The notes: generated from the sequence alone by a model not told the origin. Shown: positions 1 to 7,966, counted from the first letter of the stretch. The stretch is 12,587 nucleotides of DNA from Acidobacteriota bacterium (GCA_016201195.1 JACQDI010000581.1:1-12587), one strand, 5' to 3'. Numbers and translations are program-made.

Positions 1-1904
1 CCACCCCGAGCTCGCCGATTGCGCTCACCATCACCGCCAACCCGGAGCGGCTGGCGCCGGGGACCTATAGCGGTCGCGTGACGATCACTCCAGCAGGTCT
101 CGATCGCCAGGAAGTGCCCGTCACCATGACGGTGACCGCCACGCCGCAGCGTATCCAGCTTTCGCAGACCGGGCTGACGTTCACGGCCGTCGCCGGTGGC
201 GGAGTTCCCCTGCCGCAGAGCTTCGTGGTGTTGAACGGCGGGAGCGGAGTCTTGAACTGGACCGCCACCGTTTCCACGCTCTCGGGCGGCGCCGCGTGGC
301 TGCGCATTTCCACGGATAGCGGCACGAGCGATGCGACGAGTCTTCCCCCGGCGGTCGAGGTCCGAGTGGACCCGACGGGCCTGGCTGCCGGCGAATATTA
401 CGGGCAGATCGAGGTGCGGGCCATTGCCGCCAACTCGCCACAATCGGTGCTGGTGGTGTTGAACGTGCTGCGGGGCGACCAAAATCCAGGACCGGTGGTG
501 CAGCCGACCGGGTTGGTGTTTACCGGGGTGGCGGGTGGGTCGATTCCCGGTTCGCAGGCCTTGCTGGTGTCGAACCTGACGACTCGGCCTCTGAGTTTCA
601 ACTCCAGCCAGGTGACCCTGGAGGGGCCCAACTGGTTTGTGCGCGTACCGCCCAACGGAACGGTACGGCCCGAACAGCCGTTCCGGATCCTCATCCAGCC
701 GGAGACTGGGCCAGCGTCCCCCTTTGCGCAATCGGGTCTGGCGGCGGGGGTCTACACCGGAGTGGTGACGCTGGTGTTTGAAGACCGCTCGGTGCGGACG
801 GTGAACCTGGTGCTGGTGCTGGCGCCGGCGGCAGGGAGTTCGCGGTCGATCCGGCAATCGGTGAGTTGCGTACCGAGCCGGCTGCTGCCGGTGTTCACAT
901 CCTTGGGACAGGATTTCAACGTGGCAGCGGCGTGGCCGGTGCCGGTGGAGACCCGCATTGTGGATGACTGCGGGGCGCCGGTGACGAGCGGCATTGTGGT
1001 GACCAGCTTCTCCAACGGCGACCCGCCCCTGGCCCTGACCTCGCTGCGGGATGGTCGCTGGAGCGGGACGTGGGCGCCGCGGGCCGTTCGCACGGCGCAG
1101 ACCACGGTGACGCTCAGCGCGGAGATTCCGCCGACGTTGCGCGGTGCGGTGAGCGTCACGGGCAGCCTGCAGCCCAACTCGAACCCTCCGCTGGTGGCGG
1201 CGGGAGGGGTGGTGAGCGCTGCCAGCTACGAGCGGCAGGGGCCGGTGGCGCCGGGGAGCATCGTCGCCATCTTCGGCACGCACCTCTCGGACGGCGTCAG
1301 CCTGGCCGATCGCCTGCCTCTCGACTCGCAGCGCATGGGCACACAGGTCATTTTGGCAGGACGGCCCTTACCGCTGTACTATACCAGTGACGGCCAGGTA
1401 AACGCGATGGTGCCCTACGCGCTGGAAGTGAACACCTCGCATCAGTTGATTGTGCGGCGGGGCAATACGCTGTCGTTGCCGGAGGCGGTGACAGTAGCGG
1501 CGGCCCGGCCCGCCATCTTCACCGTGAACGGCCTGGGCACAGGCCAGGGCCACATCTACCGTACCGGTCCCGATGGAAGCCAGACCCTGGCCGACTCCCG
1601 CAATCCAGCCAGCGCGGGCGATGTAGTAGTGATCTACTGCGCCGGGCTGGGCGCTGTGGATCCGGCGGTGGAGGCGGGTCAGCCGGCGCCGCGGGCGCCG
1701 CTGTCGCAAACGGCCAATGCGGTGTTCTTGAGCGTAGGGGGGCGGGAGGCGCGGCTGCTGTACGCCGGTCTGGCCCCGGACTTTACGGGTCTCTATCAGA
1801 TCAATGCTGTGGTGCCGGAAGGGATCACGCCCGGCGATCAGGCGCCGGTAGTGCTGACCGTCGCCGGCCAGCCCAGCCCGCCGGTGACGATCGCCGTGAG
1901 GTAA
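1..1904 (+). CDS. Secreted BACON-like / TIGR03437 C-terminal domain protein, 5' end outside window
   Basis: This is the C-terminal part of a large, probably secreted protein. The frame is open from base 3, and the translated start matches the downstream paralogue inside a BACON-like domain, so the GTG at 78 is an internal valine and not the start. In order there are the tail of one BACON-like domain, two further BACON-like Ig-fold units (about 138-470 and 480-815), a linker region with two conserved cysteines (codons near 866 and 968), and the TIGR03437 domain from about 1203 to the stop. TIGR03437 is known to me as a domain of unknown function at the C-terminus of many Solibacter proteins. 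The missing N-terminus probably carries NHL repeats, as in the next gene; this is inferred. Compared with the paralogue it has one extra 8-codon insertion at about 708-731. The molecular role is unknown; surface adhesion or carbohydrate binding would be a guess. Confidence 0.85.
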   Translation, partial: TPSSPIALTITANPERLAPGTYSGRVTITPAGLDRQEVPVTMTVTATPQRIQLSQTGLTFTAVAGGGVPLPQSFVVLNGGSGVLNWTATVSTLSGGAAWLRISTDSGTSDATSLPPAVEVRVDPTGLAAGEYYGQIEVRAIAANSPQSVLVVLNVLRGDQNPGPVVQPTGLVFTGVAGGSIPGSQALLVSNLTTRPLSFNSSQVTLEGPNWFVRVPPNGTVRPEQPFRILIQPETGPASPFAQSGLAAGVYTGVVTLVFEDRSVRTVNLVLVLAPAAGSSRSIRQSVSCVPSRLLPVFTSLGQDFNVAAAWPVPVETRIVDDCGAPVTSGIVVTSFSNGDPPLALTSLRDGRWSGTWAPRAVRTAQTTVTLSAEIPPTLRGAVSVTGSLQPNSNPPLVAAGGVVSAASYERQGPVAPGSIVAIFGTHLSDGVSLADRLPLDSQRMGTQVILAGRPLPLYYTSDGQVNAMVPYALEVNTSHQLIVRRGNTLSLPEAVTVAAARPAIFTVNGLGTGQGHIYRTGPDGSQTLADSRNPASAGDVVVIYCAGLGAVDPAVEAGQPAPRAPLSQTANAVFLSVGGREARLLYAGLAPDFTGLYQINAVVPEGITPGDQAPVVLTVAGQPSPPVTIAVR

Positions 1905-1906
1905 GA
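1239..1906 (+). repeat. Long direct repeat, copy A, within the TIGR03437-coding 3' end
   Basis: This segment aligns without gaps to 5710-6377 at an offset of 4471 bases. Counted base by base, 1239-1504 has 7 mismatches in 266 positions and 1656-1906 has 6 in 251. The stretch between them, 1505-1655, has about 40 mismatches in 151. The longest identical runs are 98 bases (1407-1504) and 70 bases (1656-1725). Identity extends over the stop codon and ends immediately after it. Confidence 0.9.
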
Positions 1907-1944
1907 GGGTGAGAATGCCACCGCTAGGCGGAACGGACTTACCC

Positions 1945-1950
1945 GGGAGG
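1945..1950 (+). promoter_or_regulatory. Ribosome binding site that decides the GTG start at 1960
   Basis: GGGAGG lies 9 bases before the GTG at 1960. The upstream alternatives at 1909 (GTG) and 1915 (ATG) have only a poor purine stretch before them and would put about 15 extra residues, including two prolines and an aspartate, ahead of the signal peptide. Confidence 0.6.
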
Positions 1951-1959
1951 GCGTTTGCC

Positions 1960-4900
1960 GTGCTCGCGACCCGCATCGCCACTTGCCTGCTGCTCGCTCA
2001 TGCCCTACACGCGCAGGGGGTGATTCAAACCATTGCCGGCACGGACTGGATCTTCCCGTCCAACGGCCAGCCCGCGGTGAACGCGGCGCTGGGGCCTCTA
2101 CCTCCGGAGCCAGTACCTGGAACACAAGGTCTGGCCTTCGATTCCCGAGGGAATCTTTACATAGCCGACCCGAGCAACCAGATGGTGTTCCGGGTGGATC
2201 GCGACGGCATTCTCACGGTGGTCGCCGGGAATGGAATCCGCGGCAACTCGGGCGACGAAGGCCCGGCGACCAGCGCGTCGCTCTTCGATCCGATCGGCGT
2301 GGCGGCGGACACGCAGGGCAACATCTATATTGTCGAGGGCAACCGCGTTCGCCGCGTTTCTCCGGACGGCATCATCCGGCTGTTCGCGGGACAATCGGGG
2401 AACGGGCCCTCCGGCGACGGCGGCCCGGCGCTGGCAGCCCGTTTCAACCTTCCCACCGGAGTGGCGGTCGATGCGACCGGGAATCTCTACATCTCGGAGT
2501 GGGTTGGGAGCCGGGTTCGCAAGATCGACACCAAAGGCATCATAACAACCGTAGCGGGCAATGGAATTTCCGGTTTTTCGGGAGATGGTGGGCGGGCGAC
2601 AGCCGCCTCGATCACTGCCGCCATGGGTGTAGCCGTGGATGCGGCGGGCAACCTTTATATCGCGGACCGGTTCAACACCCGCATCCGCCGCGTGTCGCCG
2701 GATGGCATCATATCGACATTTGCGGGATCGGGGGCAGGCGGACCACCCGGCGCCTCCGGCGACGGCGGCCTGGCAACCGCAGCTTCGATCGGAGATGTCA
2801 GGGGGGTAACCGTGGATGCAGCCGGCAACATTTACTTCGCTAGTACCTTCAACCGCGTGTGGCGTGTCGATTCCCAAGGCATCATCCGGGTGGTGGCGGG
2901 CGGGGGGTCTGCGGGCTTTGCCGGGGACGGGGGACCGGCGACGCGGGCTTCTCTCAGCCGGCCCACGGGTGTGGTTGTCGACAGCGCAGGCAATCTCTAC
3001 ATCGCGGATTCGGACAATGCCCGAGTGCGCCGCGTCTCTCCCAACGGCGTCATCACGACGTTCGCCGGCGATGGATCTTACCGGCTTAGCGCGGACGGGA
3101 CGTCGGCCGTCGAGTCCTACCTGTTTGGACCTCGGAGCGTGGTCGTCGACGCGGCTGGAAACGTCCTGATCGCGGATCCCGTGGACCTCCGCGTACGGCG
3201 CCTGGCGCCGGACGGAACCCTCACCATCATTGCCGGCAACGGCGGCAGGGCCCCGGTGGGCGACGGCCGGCCGGCGAAGCTCTCCGGCCTTGAGCCCGAC
3301 AAGGTGATCGTCGATCCGGCCGGGAATGTCCTGATCCTCGACACCGGCCCCGGCAGGATCCACCGTCTCGGGCCGGATGGAACGCTCTCCATCATCGCGG
3401 GCGGGGGGGCTGACGACCGCGACGGGATACCGGCCAGACAGGCTAAGCTCAACTACGCTTTGGGAATGGCAACAGATGCGGCAGGTGTTCTCTACATCGC
3501 GGAGGCAAATGCGAACCGTGTGCGGCGGGCGGGACTCGACGGCATCATCACCACCGTGGCTGGCACAGGAACGCGAGGCTTCTCCGGCGATGGTGGCCCG
3601 GCAGCGAACGCCACCCTTAACCGTCCCGTTGACGTGGCGCTAGACGCGGCAGGGAATCTGTACATCCTGGACCAGGGGAACCAGAGAATCCGCCGTGTTT
3701 CACCGGATGGGGTGATTACTACCTTCGCGGCGGGCCACTTCGCGCAACTCTCCCAGGCCGCCGTAGATGCCGCAGGCAACCTGTTCGTCGCGGACACGGC
3801 GGGAGGCGCAGTTTTTAGCGTCTCGCCCGCTGGTGTGGTCCGGACTGTGGCCGGGCAAGCTGGCGGGCTGGGCTTTAGCGGGGACGGTGGCCCGCCCCTG
3901 GCGGCCGTGTTCAACCGCCCCGAGGGAGTCGCGGTGGACTCCGCCGGTCGCATCTACATCGCCGATACCGGCAACGGCCGCATTCGGCGGATCGACATCG
4001 CACGGCCGAGCTTCCAGCTCTCGACCCCAACGCTGAGCTTTGCCATGCGCAGCAACGGAGCGGCGCCGCCTCCGCAAAACATCGATGTGACCGGCACGGT
4101 AGGGCTGGCGTTGACCGTCACCGCCACCACTGCCAGCGGCGGCTCATGGCTCACGGCGACTCCCGCCATTGCCGCTACGCCTGCCCGAGTGCTGATCAGC
4201 GTGAATCAGGCGGGCTTGGCCGCCGGCGCCTACCAGGGTGTGGTAACGGTGACGGCGCCAGATGCGAGTCCTCCCACGCAAACCGTAACCGTGCAGCTCA
4301 CCGTGGACCCGCCGGCTCCGCCGGTCGCAGCCGTCGCGCCCGCGGGTTTGACGTTCAGCTTCCTCCAGGGAGCGAGCGCCTCCAGCCGGCAGTTGCGCGT
4401 CGCTAACGTGGGGAGTGGATCTTTGGCGTTTAGCATTTCGGCCACAACGGTTACGGGTGGCTCCTGGCTCACTGTGACGCCGGCTGCCGGGACCGCCACT
4501 CCAATTTCTCCGGCGGTCCTCACCATCACGGCCAACCCGGAGCGCTTGGCGGCGGGAACTTACACCGGGCGAGTGACCATCACGCCGGCAGGCCTGGACC
4601 GCATTGAGATCCCGGTCACCATAACCGTGACTGCAACGCCGCAGCGGATCCTGCTTTCGCAAACTGGCTTCACGTTTACGGCCGTGGCCGGTGGAGGCGC
4701 TCCTCTCCCGCAAACTTTCGTGGTGTTAAACCCGGGCAGCGGCGTCCTGAACTGGACCGCTACAGCTTCGACTCTCGCCGGCGGCGCCGGCTGGTTGAAC
4801 ATCTCAGCGCAGAGCGGCGTCAGCGACGCCACCAGCGTGCCTCCGCCGGTGGAGGTGCGGATCGATCCTACGGGTCTTGCTCCGGGCGAATACTACGGGC

Positions 4901-6375
4901 AAATCGAGGTGCGCGGCGTGGCTGCCAACTCACCGCAATCGGTGCTGGTGGTCCTCAATGTTTTGCGGGCTGATCAGAGCCCCGGGCCAGTGGTGCAACC
5001 GACCGGTTTCGTATTCACGGGCGTGGCCGGCGGGACGAGTCCCGGCTCCCAGACCCTGCTGGTGTCGAACCTGACCAGCCGGCCTCTGAGCTTCAACTCC
5101 AGCCAGGTAACTCTAACAGGGGGCAACTGGTTCGTGAGGGTGCCGCCCAACGGCAGCCTGCGCCCTGAGCAGCCGTTCCGCATTCTGATCCAGCCGGACA
5201 CCACCGGCCTGGCGGCAGGCGTCTACTCCGGCGTGCTCACGCTGTTGTTTGAGGACCGCTCGGTGCGTTCGGTGAACCTACTGCTGGTGCTGGCGCCGTC
5301 GGTCGGCAGTTCGCGCTCCGTGCAGCAGTCGCTGGGCTGCTCGCCGACACGGCTGCTGCCGTTGTTCACTTCCCTGGGACAGGATTTCAACGTCGCGGCC
5401 GCATGGCCCGTTCCCATTGAGGCTCGCATTGTGGATGACTGCGGGGCGCCTTTGACGAGCGGCATTGCGGTGACTACTTTCTCCAACGGGGATTCCCCAC
5501 TGCTGCTGACCTCGCTGCGCGACGGCCGCTGGAGCGGCACTTGGGCGCCACGCGGCGTCCGGACGCTGCAGACCACCGTTACCCTCAATGCCGAGACTCC
5601 GCCCAGCTTGCGGGGCGTTGTCACCGTCACCGGCAGTTTGCGACCCAACGCCAATCCGCCGCTGGTGGCGCCGGGGGGCGTGGTCAGCGCCGCGAGCTTC
5701 GAGCGACAAGGGCCGGTGGCGCCGGGGAGCATCGTCGCCATCTTCGGCACCCACCTCTCGGACGGCGTCAGCCTGGCCGATCGCTTGCCTCTCGACTCGC
5801 AGCGCATGGGCACACAGGTCATTTTGGCAGGACGGCCCTTACCGCTGTACTACACCAGCGACGGCCAGCTCAACGCCATGGTGCCCTACGCGCTGGAAGT
5901 GAACACCTCGCATCAGTTGATTGTGCGGCGGGGCAATACGCTGTCGTTGCCGGAGGCGGTGACAGTAGCGGCGGCGCGGCCGGCGGTGTTCACGGTAAAC
6001 GGGGCAGGCACGGGGCAGGGGCACATTTACCGTGCGGGCCCGAGTGGAGAGCAGATTTTGGCGGACGCCCGCAATCCGGTGCGAGCGGGCGACGTGGTAG
6101 TGATCTACTGTGCCGGGTTGGGTGCGGTGGATCCGGCGGTGGAGGCGGGTCAGCCGGCGCCGCGGGCGCCGCTGTCGCAAACGGCCAATGCGGTGTCCTT
6201 GAGCGTAGGGGGGCGGGAGGCGCGGCTGCTGTACGCCGGTCTGGCGCCGGACTTCACGGGTCTCTATCAGATCAATGCTGTGGTGCCGGAAGGCGTCACG
6301 CCCGGCGATCAGGCGCCGGTGGTGCTGACCGTCGCCGGCCAGCCCAGCCCGCCGGTGACGATCGCCGTGAGGTAA
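1960..6375 (+). CDS. Secreted NHL-repeat / BACON-like / TIGR03437 protein, complete
   Basis: A protein of about 1471 residues, probably secreted or surface-exposed. The frame is open from a GTG at 1909 and an ATG at 1915, but I prefer the GTG at 1960: GGGAGG lies 9 bases upstream, and the product then begins directly with a signal peptide (MLATRIATCLLLAHA, likely cleaved after LHA before QG). Residues about 20-680 hold 12 NHL repeats of the form GDGGPAT..GVAVD.AGNLYIAD..N.RIRRVSPDGIITTVAG; twelve would fit two six-bladed propellers. Repeats 7-9 are degenerate, and repeat 11 lacks the GDGG loop. Four BACON-like domains follow (about 682-782, 786-890, 891-1001, 1002-1110), then an Ig-like region with two cysteines, and the TIGR03437 domain (about 1238-1471). 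It begins 55 bases after the upstream paralogue and may be co-transcribed. NHL propellers usually bind protein or other ligands, and BACON domains often occur in glycan-related proteins; the actual ligand is unknown. Confidence 0.9.
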   Translation: MLATRIATCLLLAHALHAQGVIQTIAGTDWIFPSNGQPAVNAALGPLPPEPVPGTQGLAFDSRGNLYIADPSNQMVFRVDRDGILTVVAGNGIRGNSGDEGPATSASLFDPIGVAADTQGNIYIVEGNRVRRVSPDGIIRLFAGQSGNGPSGDGGPALAARFNLPTGVAVDATGNLYISEWVGSRVRKIDTKGIITTVAGNGISGFSGDGGRATAASITAAMGVAVDAAGNLYIADRFNTRIRRVSPDGIISTFAGSGAGGPPGASGDGGLATAASIGDVRGVTVDAAGNIYFASTFNRVWRVDSQGIIRVVAGGGSAGFAGDGGPATRASLSRPTGVVVDSAGNLYIADSDNARVRRVSPNGVITTFAGDGSYRLSADGTSAVESYLFGPRSVVVDAAGNVLIADPVDLRVRRLAPDGTLTIIAGNGGRAPVGDGRPAKLSGLEPDKVIVDPAGNVLILDTGPGRIHRLGPDGTLSIIAGGGADDRDGIPARQAKLNYALGMATDAAGVLYIAEANANRVRRAGLDGIITTVAGTGTRGFSGDGGPAANATLNRPVDVALDAAGNLYILDQGNQRIRRVSPDGVITTFAAGHFAQLSQAAVDAAGNLFVADTAGGAVFSVSPAGVVRTVAGQAGGLGFSGDGGPPLAAVFNRPEGVAVDSAGRIYIADTGNGRIRRIDIARPSFQLSTPTLSFAMRSNGAAPPPQNIDVTGTVGLALTVTATTASGGSWLTATPAIAATPARVLISVNQAGLAAGAYQGVVTVTAPDASPPTQTVTVQLTVDPPAPPVAAVAPAGLTFSFLQGASASSRQLRVANVGSGSLAFSISATTVTGGSWLTVTPAAGTATPISPAVLTITANPERLAAGTYTGRVTITPAGLDRIEIPVTITVTATPQRILLSQTGFTFTAVAGGGAPLPQTFVVLNPGSGVLNWTATASTLAGGAGWLNISAQSGVSDATSVPPPVEVRIDPTGLAPGEYYGQIEVRGVAANSPQSVLVVLNVLRADQSPGPVVQPTGFVFTGVAGGTSPGSQTLLVSNLTSRPLSFNSSQVTLTGGNWFVRVPPNGSLRPEQPFRILIQPDTTGLAAGVYSGVLTLLFEDRSVRSVNLLLVLAPSVGSSRSVQQSLGCSPTRLLPLFTSLGQDFNVAAAWPVPIEARIVDDCGAPLTSGIAVTTFSNGDSPLLLTSLRDGRWSGTWAPRGVRTLQTTVTLNAETPPSLRGVVTVTGSLRPNANPPLVAPGGVVSAASFERQGPVAPGSIVAIFGTHLSDGVSLADRLPLDSQRMGTQVILAGRPLPLYYTSDGQLNAMVPYALEVNTSHQLIVRRGNTLSLPEAVTVAAARPAVFTVNGAGTGQGHIYRAGPSGEQILADARNPVRAGDVVVIYCAGLGAVDPAVEAGQPAPRAPLSQTANAVSLSVGGREARLLYAGLAPDFTGLYQINAVVPEGVTPGDQAPVVLTVAGQPSPPVTIAVR

Positions 6376-6377
6376 GA
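5710..6377 (+). repeat. Long direct repeat, copy B, within the TIGR03437-coding 3' end
   Basis: Partner of 1239-1906. Near-identical tracts at 5710-5975 and 6127-6377 flank a diverged patch at 5976-6126. The repeat encodes the end of the complete paralogue, including its stop codon. Direct repeats of this length and spacing could recombine to delete or duplicate the roughly 4.5 kb between them. Confidence 0.9.
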
Positions 6378-6411
6378 AGACGTCGCCTGTCCCCGGAAAC
6401 GGCGTTCAAAG

Positions 6412-6440
6412 AAGTTGCACGAAGTGCCGCGTGGCAACTT
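6412..6440. other. Imperfect hairpin downstream of the tandem paralogues
   Basis: AAGTTGC (6412-6418) can pair with GCAACTT (6434-6440). Three further pairs, CAC with GTG, are possible if one C is bulged. There is no U-rich tail after the second arm, so it is a weak candidate for an intrinsic terminator; it might protect the 3' end of the transcript or mean nothing. It sits in the 189-base gap between the large paralogue and the DUF4159 gene, the natural place for a transcription unit to end. Confidence 0.3.
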
Positions 6441-6501
6441 GACCTCGCACCCGGAGACCCCGTCCATTCCATGGTCTCAACCGTCACTTGCCGGTTAGGG
6501 C

Positions 6502-6507
6502 TACAAT
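6502..6507 (+). promoter_or_regulatory. Possible -10 element before the DUF4159 gene
   Basis: TACAAT lies 57 bases before the ATG at 6565, inside the 8-base string GCTACAAT that recurs at 8060-8067 before the PilZ gene. I find no convincing -35 box at a spacing of 16-18 bases, so this is only a weak promoter candidate. Confidence 0.2.
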
Positions 6508-6564
6508 AATGAAACAAATGGCGGACGGAGTCATGGCGTACCGCAGTTGCTCGAAGTGATTCTT

Positions 6565-7398
6565 ATGAAACGCGGTCTTCTGCACGTGGGCGCCGCTCTG
6601 GGGGCGCTGTTATGGATCGCGATCGCGGGGCTGGCTCAAAGAGGGCGGTTGCCGGCGCCGGAGGACGAGGAAAGTCCCCTCCCCGCGCACGATGCCGAGT
6701 TCCATTTTCTTCGCGTCGAGTATACGGACCTGCCTCAGTACCACCGGGGATGGGGATACGCGTCTCGTTATGGAACCGGAACCGGCTGGTGGCTGGTGGA
6801 TTGGCCCGCCGCGGACAATCACTTCACGATGGGCATCCAGCGCCTGACGAGAATCGATATCGGCGATCCTCGCCACCTCCGGCTGACCGACGACCGGCTC
6901 TTTGACTACCCCTGGATCTATGCGACGCAGACCGGATGGTGGGGCTTAACGGATGCCGAAACAGATCAGTTGAGAGAATACCTTCTCCGGGGCGGGTTCC
7001 TGGTGGTCGATGATTTTTGGGGCCCCGAGCAGTGGGAGGTGTTCCGCCAGACCATGAACCGGGTCTTGCCGAACCAGCCCATTACAGACATCGCGGAATC
7101 GGATGCGGTAATGCACGTTCTATACGACATCCGGGAGAAAGACCGCACGTTCATTCCCGGCTCCCGCCATCTCTGGCGCGGCCCCGGCGGAACGGTTCAG
7201 GTGGTGCAGCCCGAGGGCACCAGTCCGGCCTGGCGGGCCATGTATGACGACCAGAACCGCATGGTAGTCGCCGTGAACTTCAACACCGATGTCGCCGACG
7301 CTTGGGAGTTCGCCGACGTCCCGTATTACCCGGAGGCGATGACCGCGCTCGCTTACCGCTACGGGATCAACTACATCATCTATTCGATGACGCACTAG
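6565..7398 (+). CDS. Exported DUF4159 domain protein
   Basis: A protein of 277 residues from the ATG at 6565. The frame could begin at a TTG at 6547, but the ATG places a clean signal peptide at the N-terminus (basic MKRG, then a hydrophobic stretch ending about IAGLAQ), so I chose it; the Shine-Dalgarno is weak either way. The mature part fits the DUF4159 family as I know it: FHFLRVEYTD, then W-rich motifs (GTGWWLVDWPAADNHF), and a central LRGGFLVVDDFWGPEQW resembling the Rossmann-like, glutamine-amidotransferase-like fold of that family. DUF4159 genes often occur near MoxR/BatA-type clusters in other genomes, but no such partners are visible here. No enzymatic activity is established, and I see no catalytic cysteine: the mature protein contains none. 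Its neighbour, a thioredoxin-fold protein 37 bases downstream, is also exported, so both probably act outside the cytoplasmic membrane. Confidence 0.8.
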   Translation: MKRGLLHVGAALGALLWIAIAGLAQRGRLPAPEDEESPLPAHDAEFHFLRVEYTDLPQYHRGWGYASRYGTGTGWWLVDWPAADNHFTMGIQRLTRIDIGDPRHLRLTDDRLFDYPWIYATQTGWWGLTDAETDQLREYLLRGGFLVVDDFWGPEQWEVFRQTMNRVLPNQPITDIAESDAVMHVLYDIREKDRTFIPGSRHLWRGPGGTVQVVQPEGTSPAWRAMYDDQNRMVVAVNFNTDVADAWEFADVPYYPEAMTALAYRYGINYIIYSMTH

Positions 7399-7421
7399 AA
7401 GCGCATACAATCTGCGATCAG

Positions 7422-7427
7422 TATAAT
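7422..7427 (+). promoter_or_regulatory. Consensus -10 element just before the thioredoxin-like gene
   Basis: A perfect TATAAT ends 8 bases before the ATG at 7436. A start point about 7 bases after it would give a nearly leaderless mRNA. No good -35 box is present 16-18 bases upstream. A second -10-like TACAAT lies at 7406-7411 with a poor TTCGAT 17 bases before it. The downstream gene may instead be read from the DUF4159 promoter. Confidence 0.25.
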
Positions 7428-7435
7428 AAGGGAGT

Positions 7436-7966
7436 ATGCCTCGCCTACCGTGCGCTCTGGCGCTGCTCTTGTCGTTCTGCTGCTGGCTCTACGCCGCCGG
7501 GGAGCTTTCCAACCGGCCTGCGCCCGAGTTCCGCCTCCAGGATGCCAAGGGTCGTCCGGTGAGCCTGGCTGACTACAAGGGCAAGGTGATCCTGATCGAG
7601 TTCATGTCGACCACCTGCCCCCATTGCCAGAAGTTCGCTTCAGCACTGGAGGCGGTGCATGCCAAGTTCAAAGGGCGCGTCGGAGTACTGGGCATTGCCA
7701 CCCACCCGGACAATGCGTCCACGGCAGCCGAGTTTGCCCAGACCTATAAGGTGACCTACCCGATCCTGCTTGACCTCACCCACAGCACGGCTATGAGTTA
7801 TCTGAAGCCCCCGCCGCCGAACTATAGCTTCTCCATCCCCCACCTCTTCGTGGTCGACCAATCGGGCTATATTCGGGACGATTTCACCCAAAATTCTGCT
7901 AACTCGGAGTTTTTTACGCCGGAGGGTCTCAGCCGCCTGGTCGGGGCGTATCTGGGCCGCCGTTGA
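7436..7966 (+). CDS. Exported TlpA/AhpC-TSA-like thioredoxin-fold protein with CPHC active site
   Basis: A protein of 176 residues. The N-terminus is a signal peptide (hydrophobic about residues 5-20, likely cleaved after YAA). Two cysteines at 15-16 do not form a lipobox, because the preceding residue is Phe. The mature part starts with the peroxiredoxin/TlpA-type entry NRPAPEFRLQDAKGRPVSLADYKGK. The CxxC motif C61-P-H-C64 follows strand VILIEFMS, and Pro135 in SIPHLFVVD is the probable cis-proline of the thioredoxin fold. The usual Trp before CxxC is replaced by Thr. Family knowledge points to thiol-disulfide exchange in the periplasm, for example cytochrome c maturation or disulfide maintenance, but no heme or Dsb partner is nearby to choose between these. 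The gene lies 37 bases after the DUF4159 gene. The ATG follows AAGGGAG with only one base between, so ribosome recruitment may be atypical. Confidence 0.85.
   Translation: MPRLPCALALLLSFCCWLYAAGELSNRPAPEFRLQDAKGRPVSLADYKGKVILIEFMSTTCPHCQKFASALEAVHAKFKGRVGVLGIATHPDNASTAAEFAQTYKVTYPILLDLTHSTAMSYLKPPPPNYSFSIPHLFVVDQSGYIRDDFTQNSANSEFFTPEGLSRLVGAYLGRR

Noticed and set aside
78..1904. Complete gene starting at GTG 78
   Set aside because: The frame is open to base 3, and the residues before 78 match the BACON-like domain of the paralogue. The gene is cut by the window edge.
2098..3363. Minus-strand frame of 421 codons opposite the NHL repeats
   Set aside because: The + strand encodes regular NHL repeats. 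The antisense product is His/Arg/Asp-rich, with a periodicity that only mirrors those repeats.
2100..4000. Tandem DNA repeats or a CRISPR-like array in the NHL region
   Set aside because: The periodicity of about 165 bases is at protein level; the units differ widely in base sequence and there are no short identical repeats with spacers.
5541..6509. Long + strand frame of 322 codons in a second frame over the 3' end of the large paralogue
   Set aside because: A high-GC shadow: low-complexity Arg/Gly/Ala-rich product, and the real frame has clear domain homology and a matching paralogue.
6509..6559. 16-codon frame as a separate gene
   Set aside because: Too short to support, no Shine-Dalgarno, and nothing recognisable in the product; kept only as a possible leader frame.
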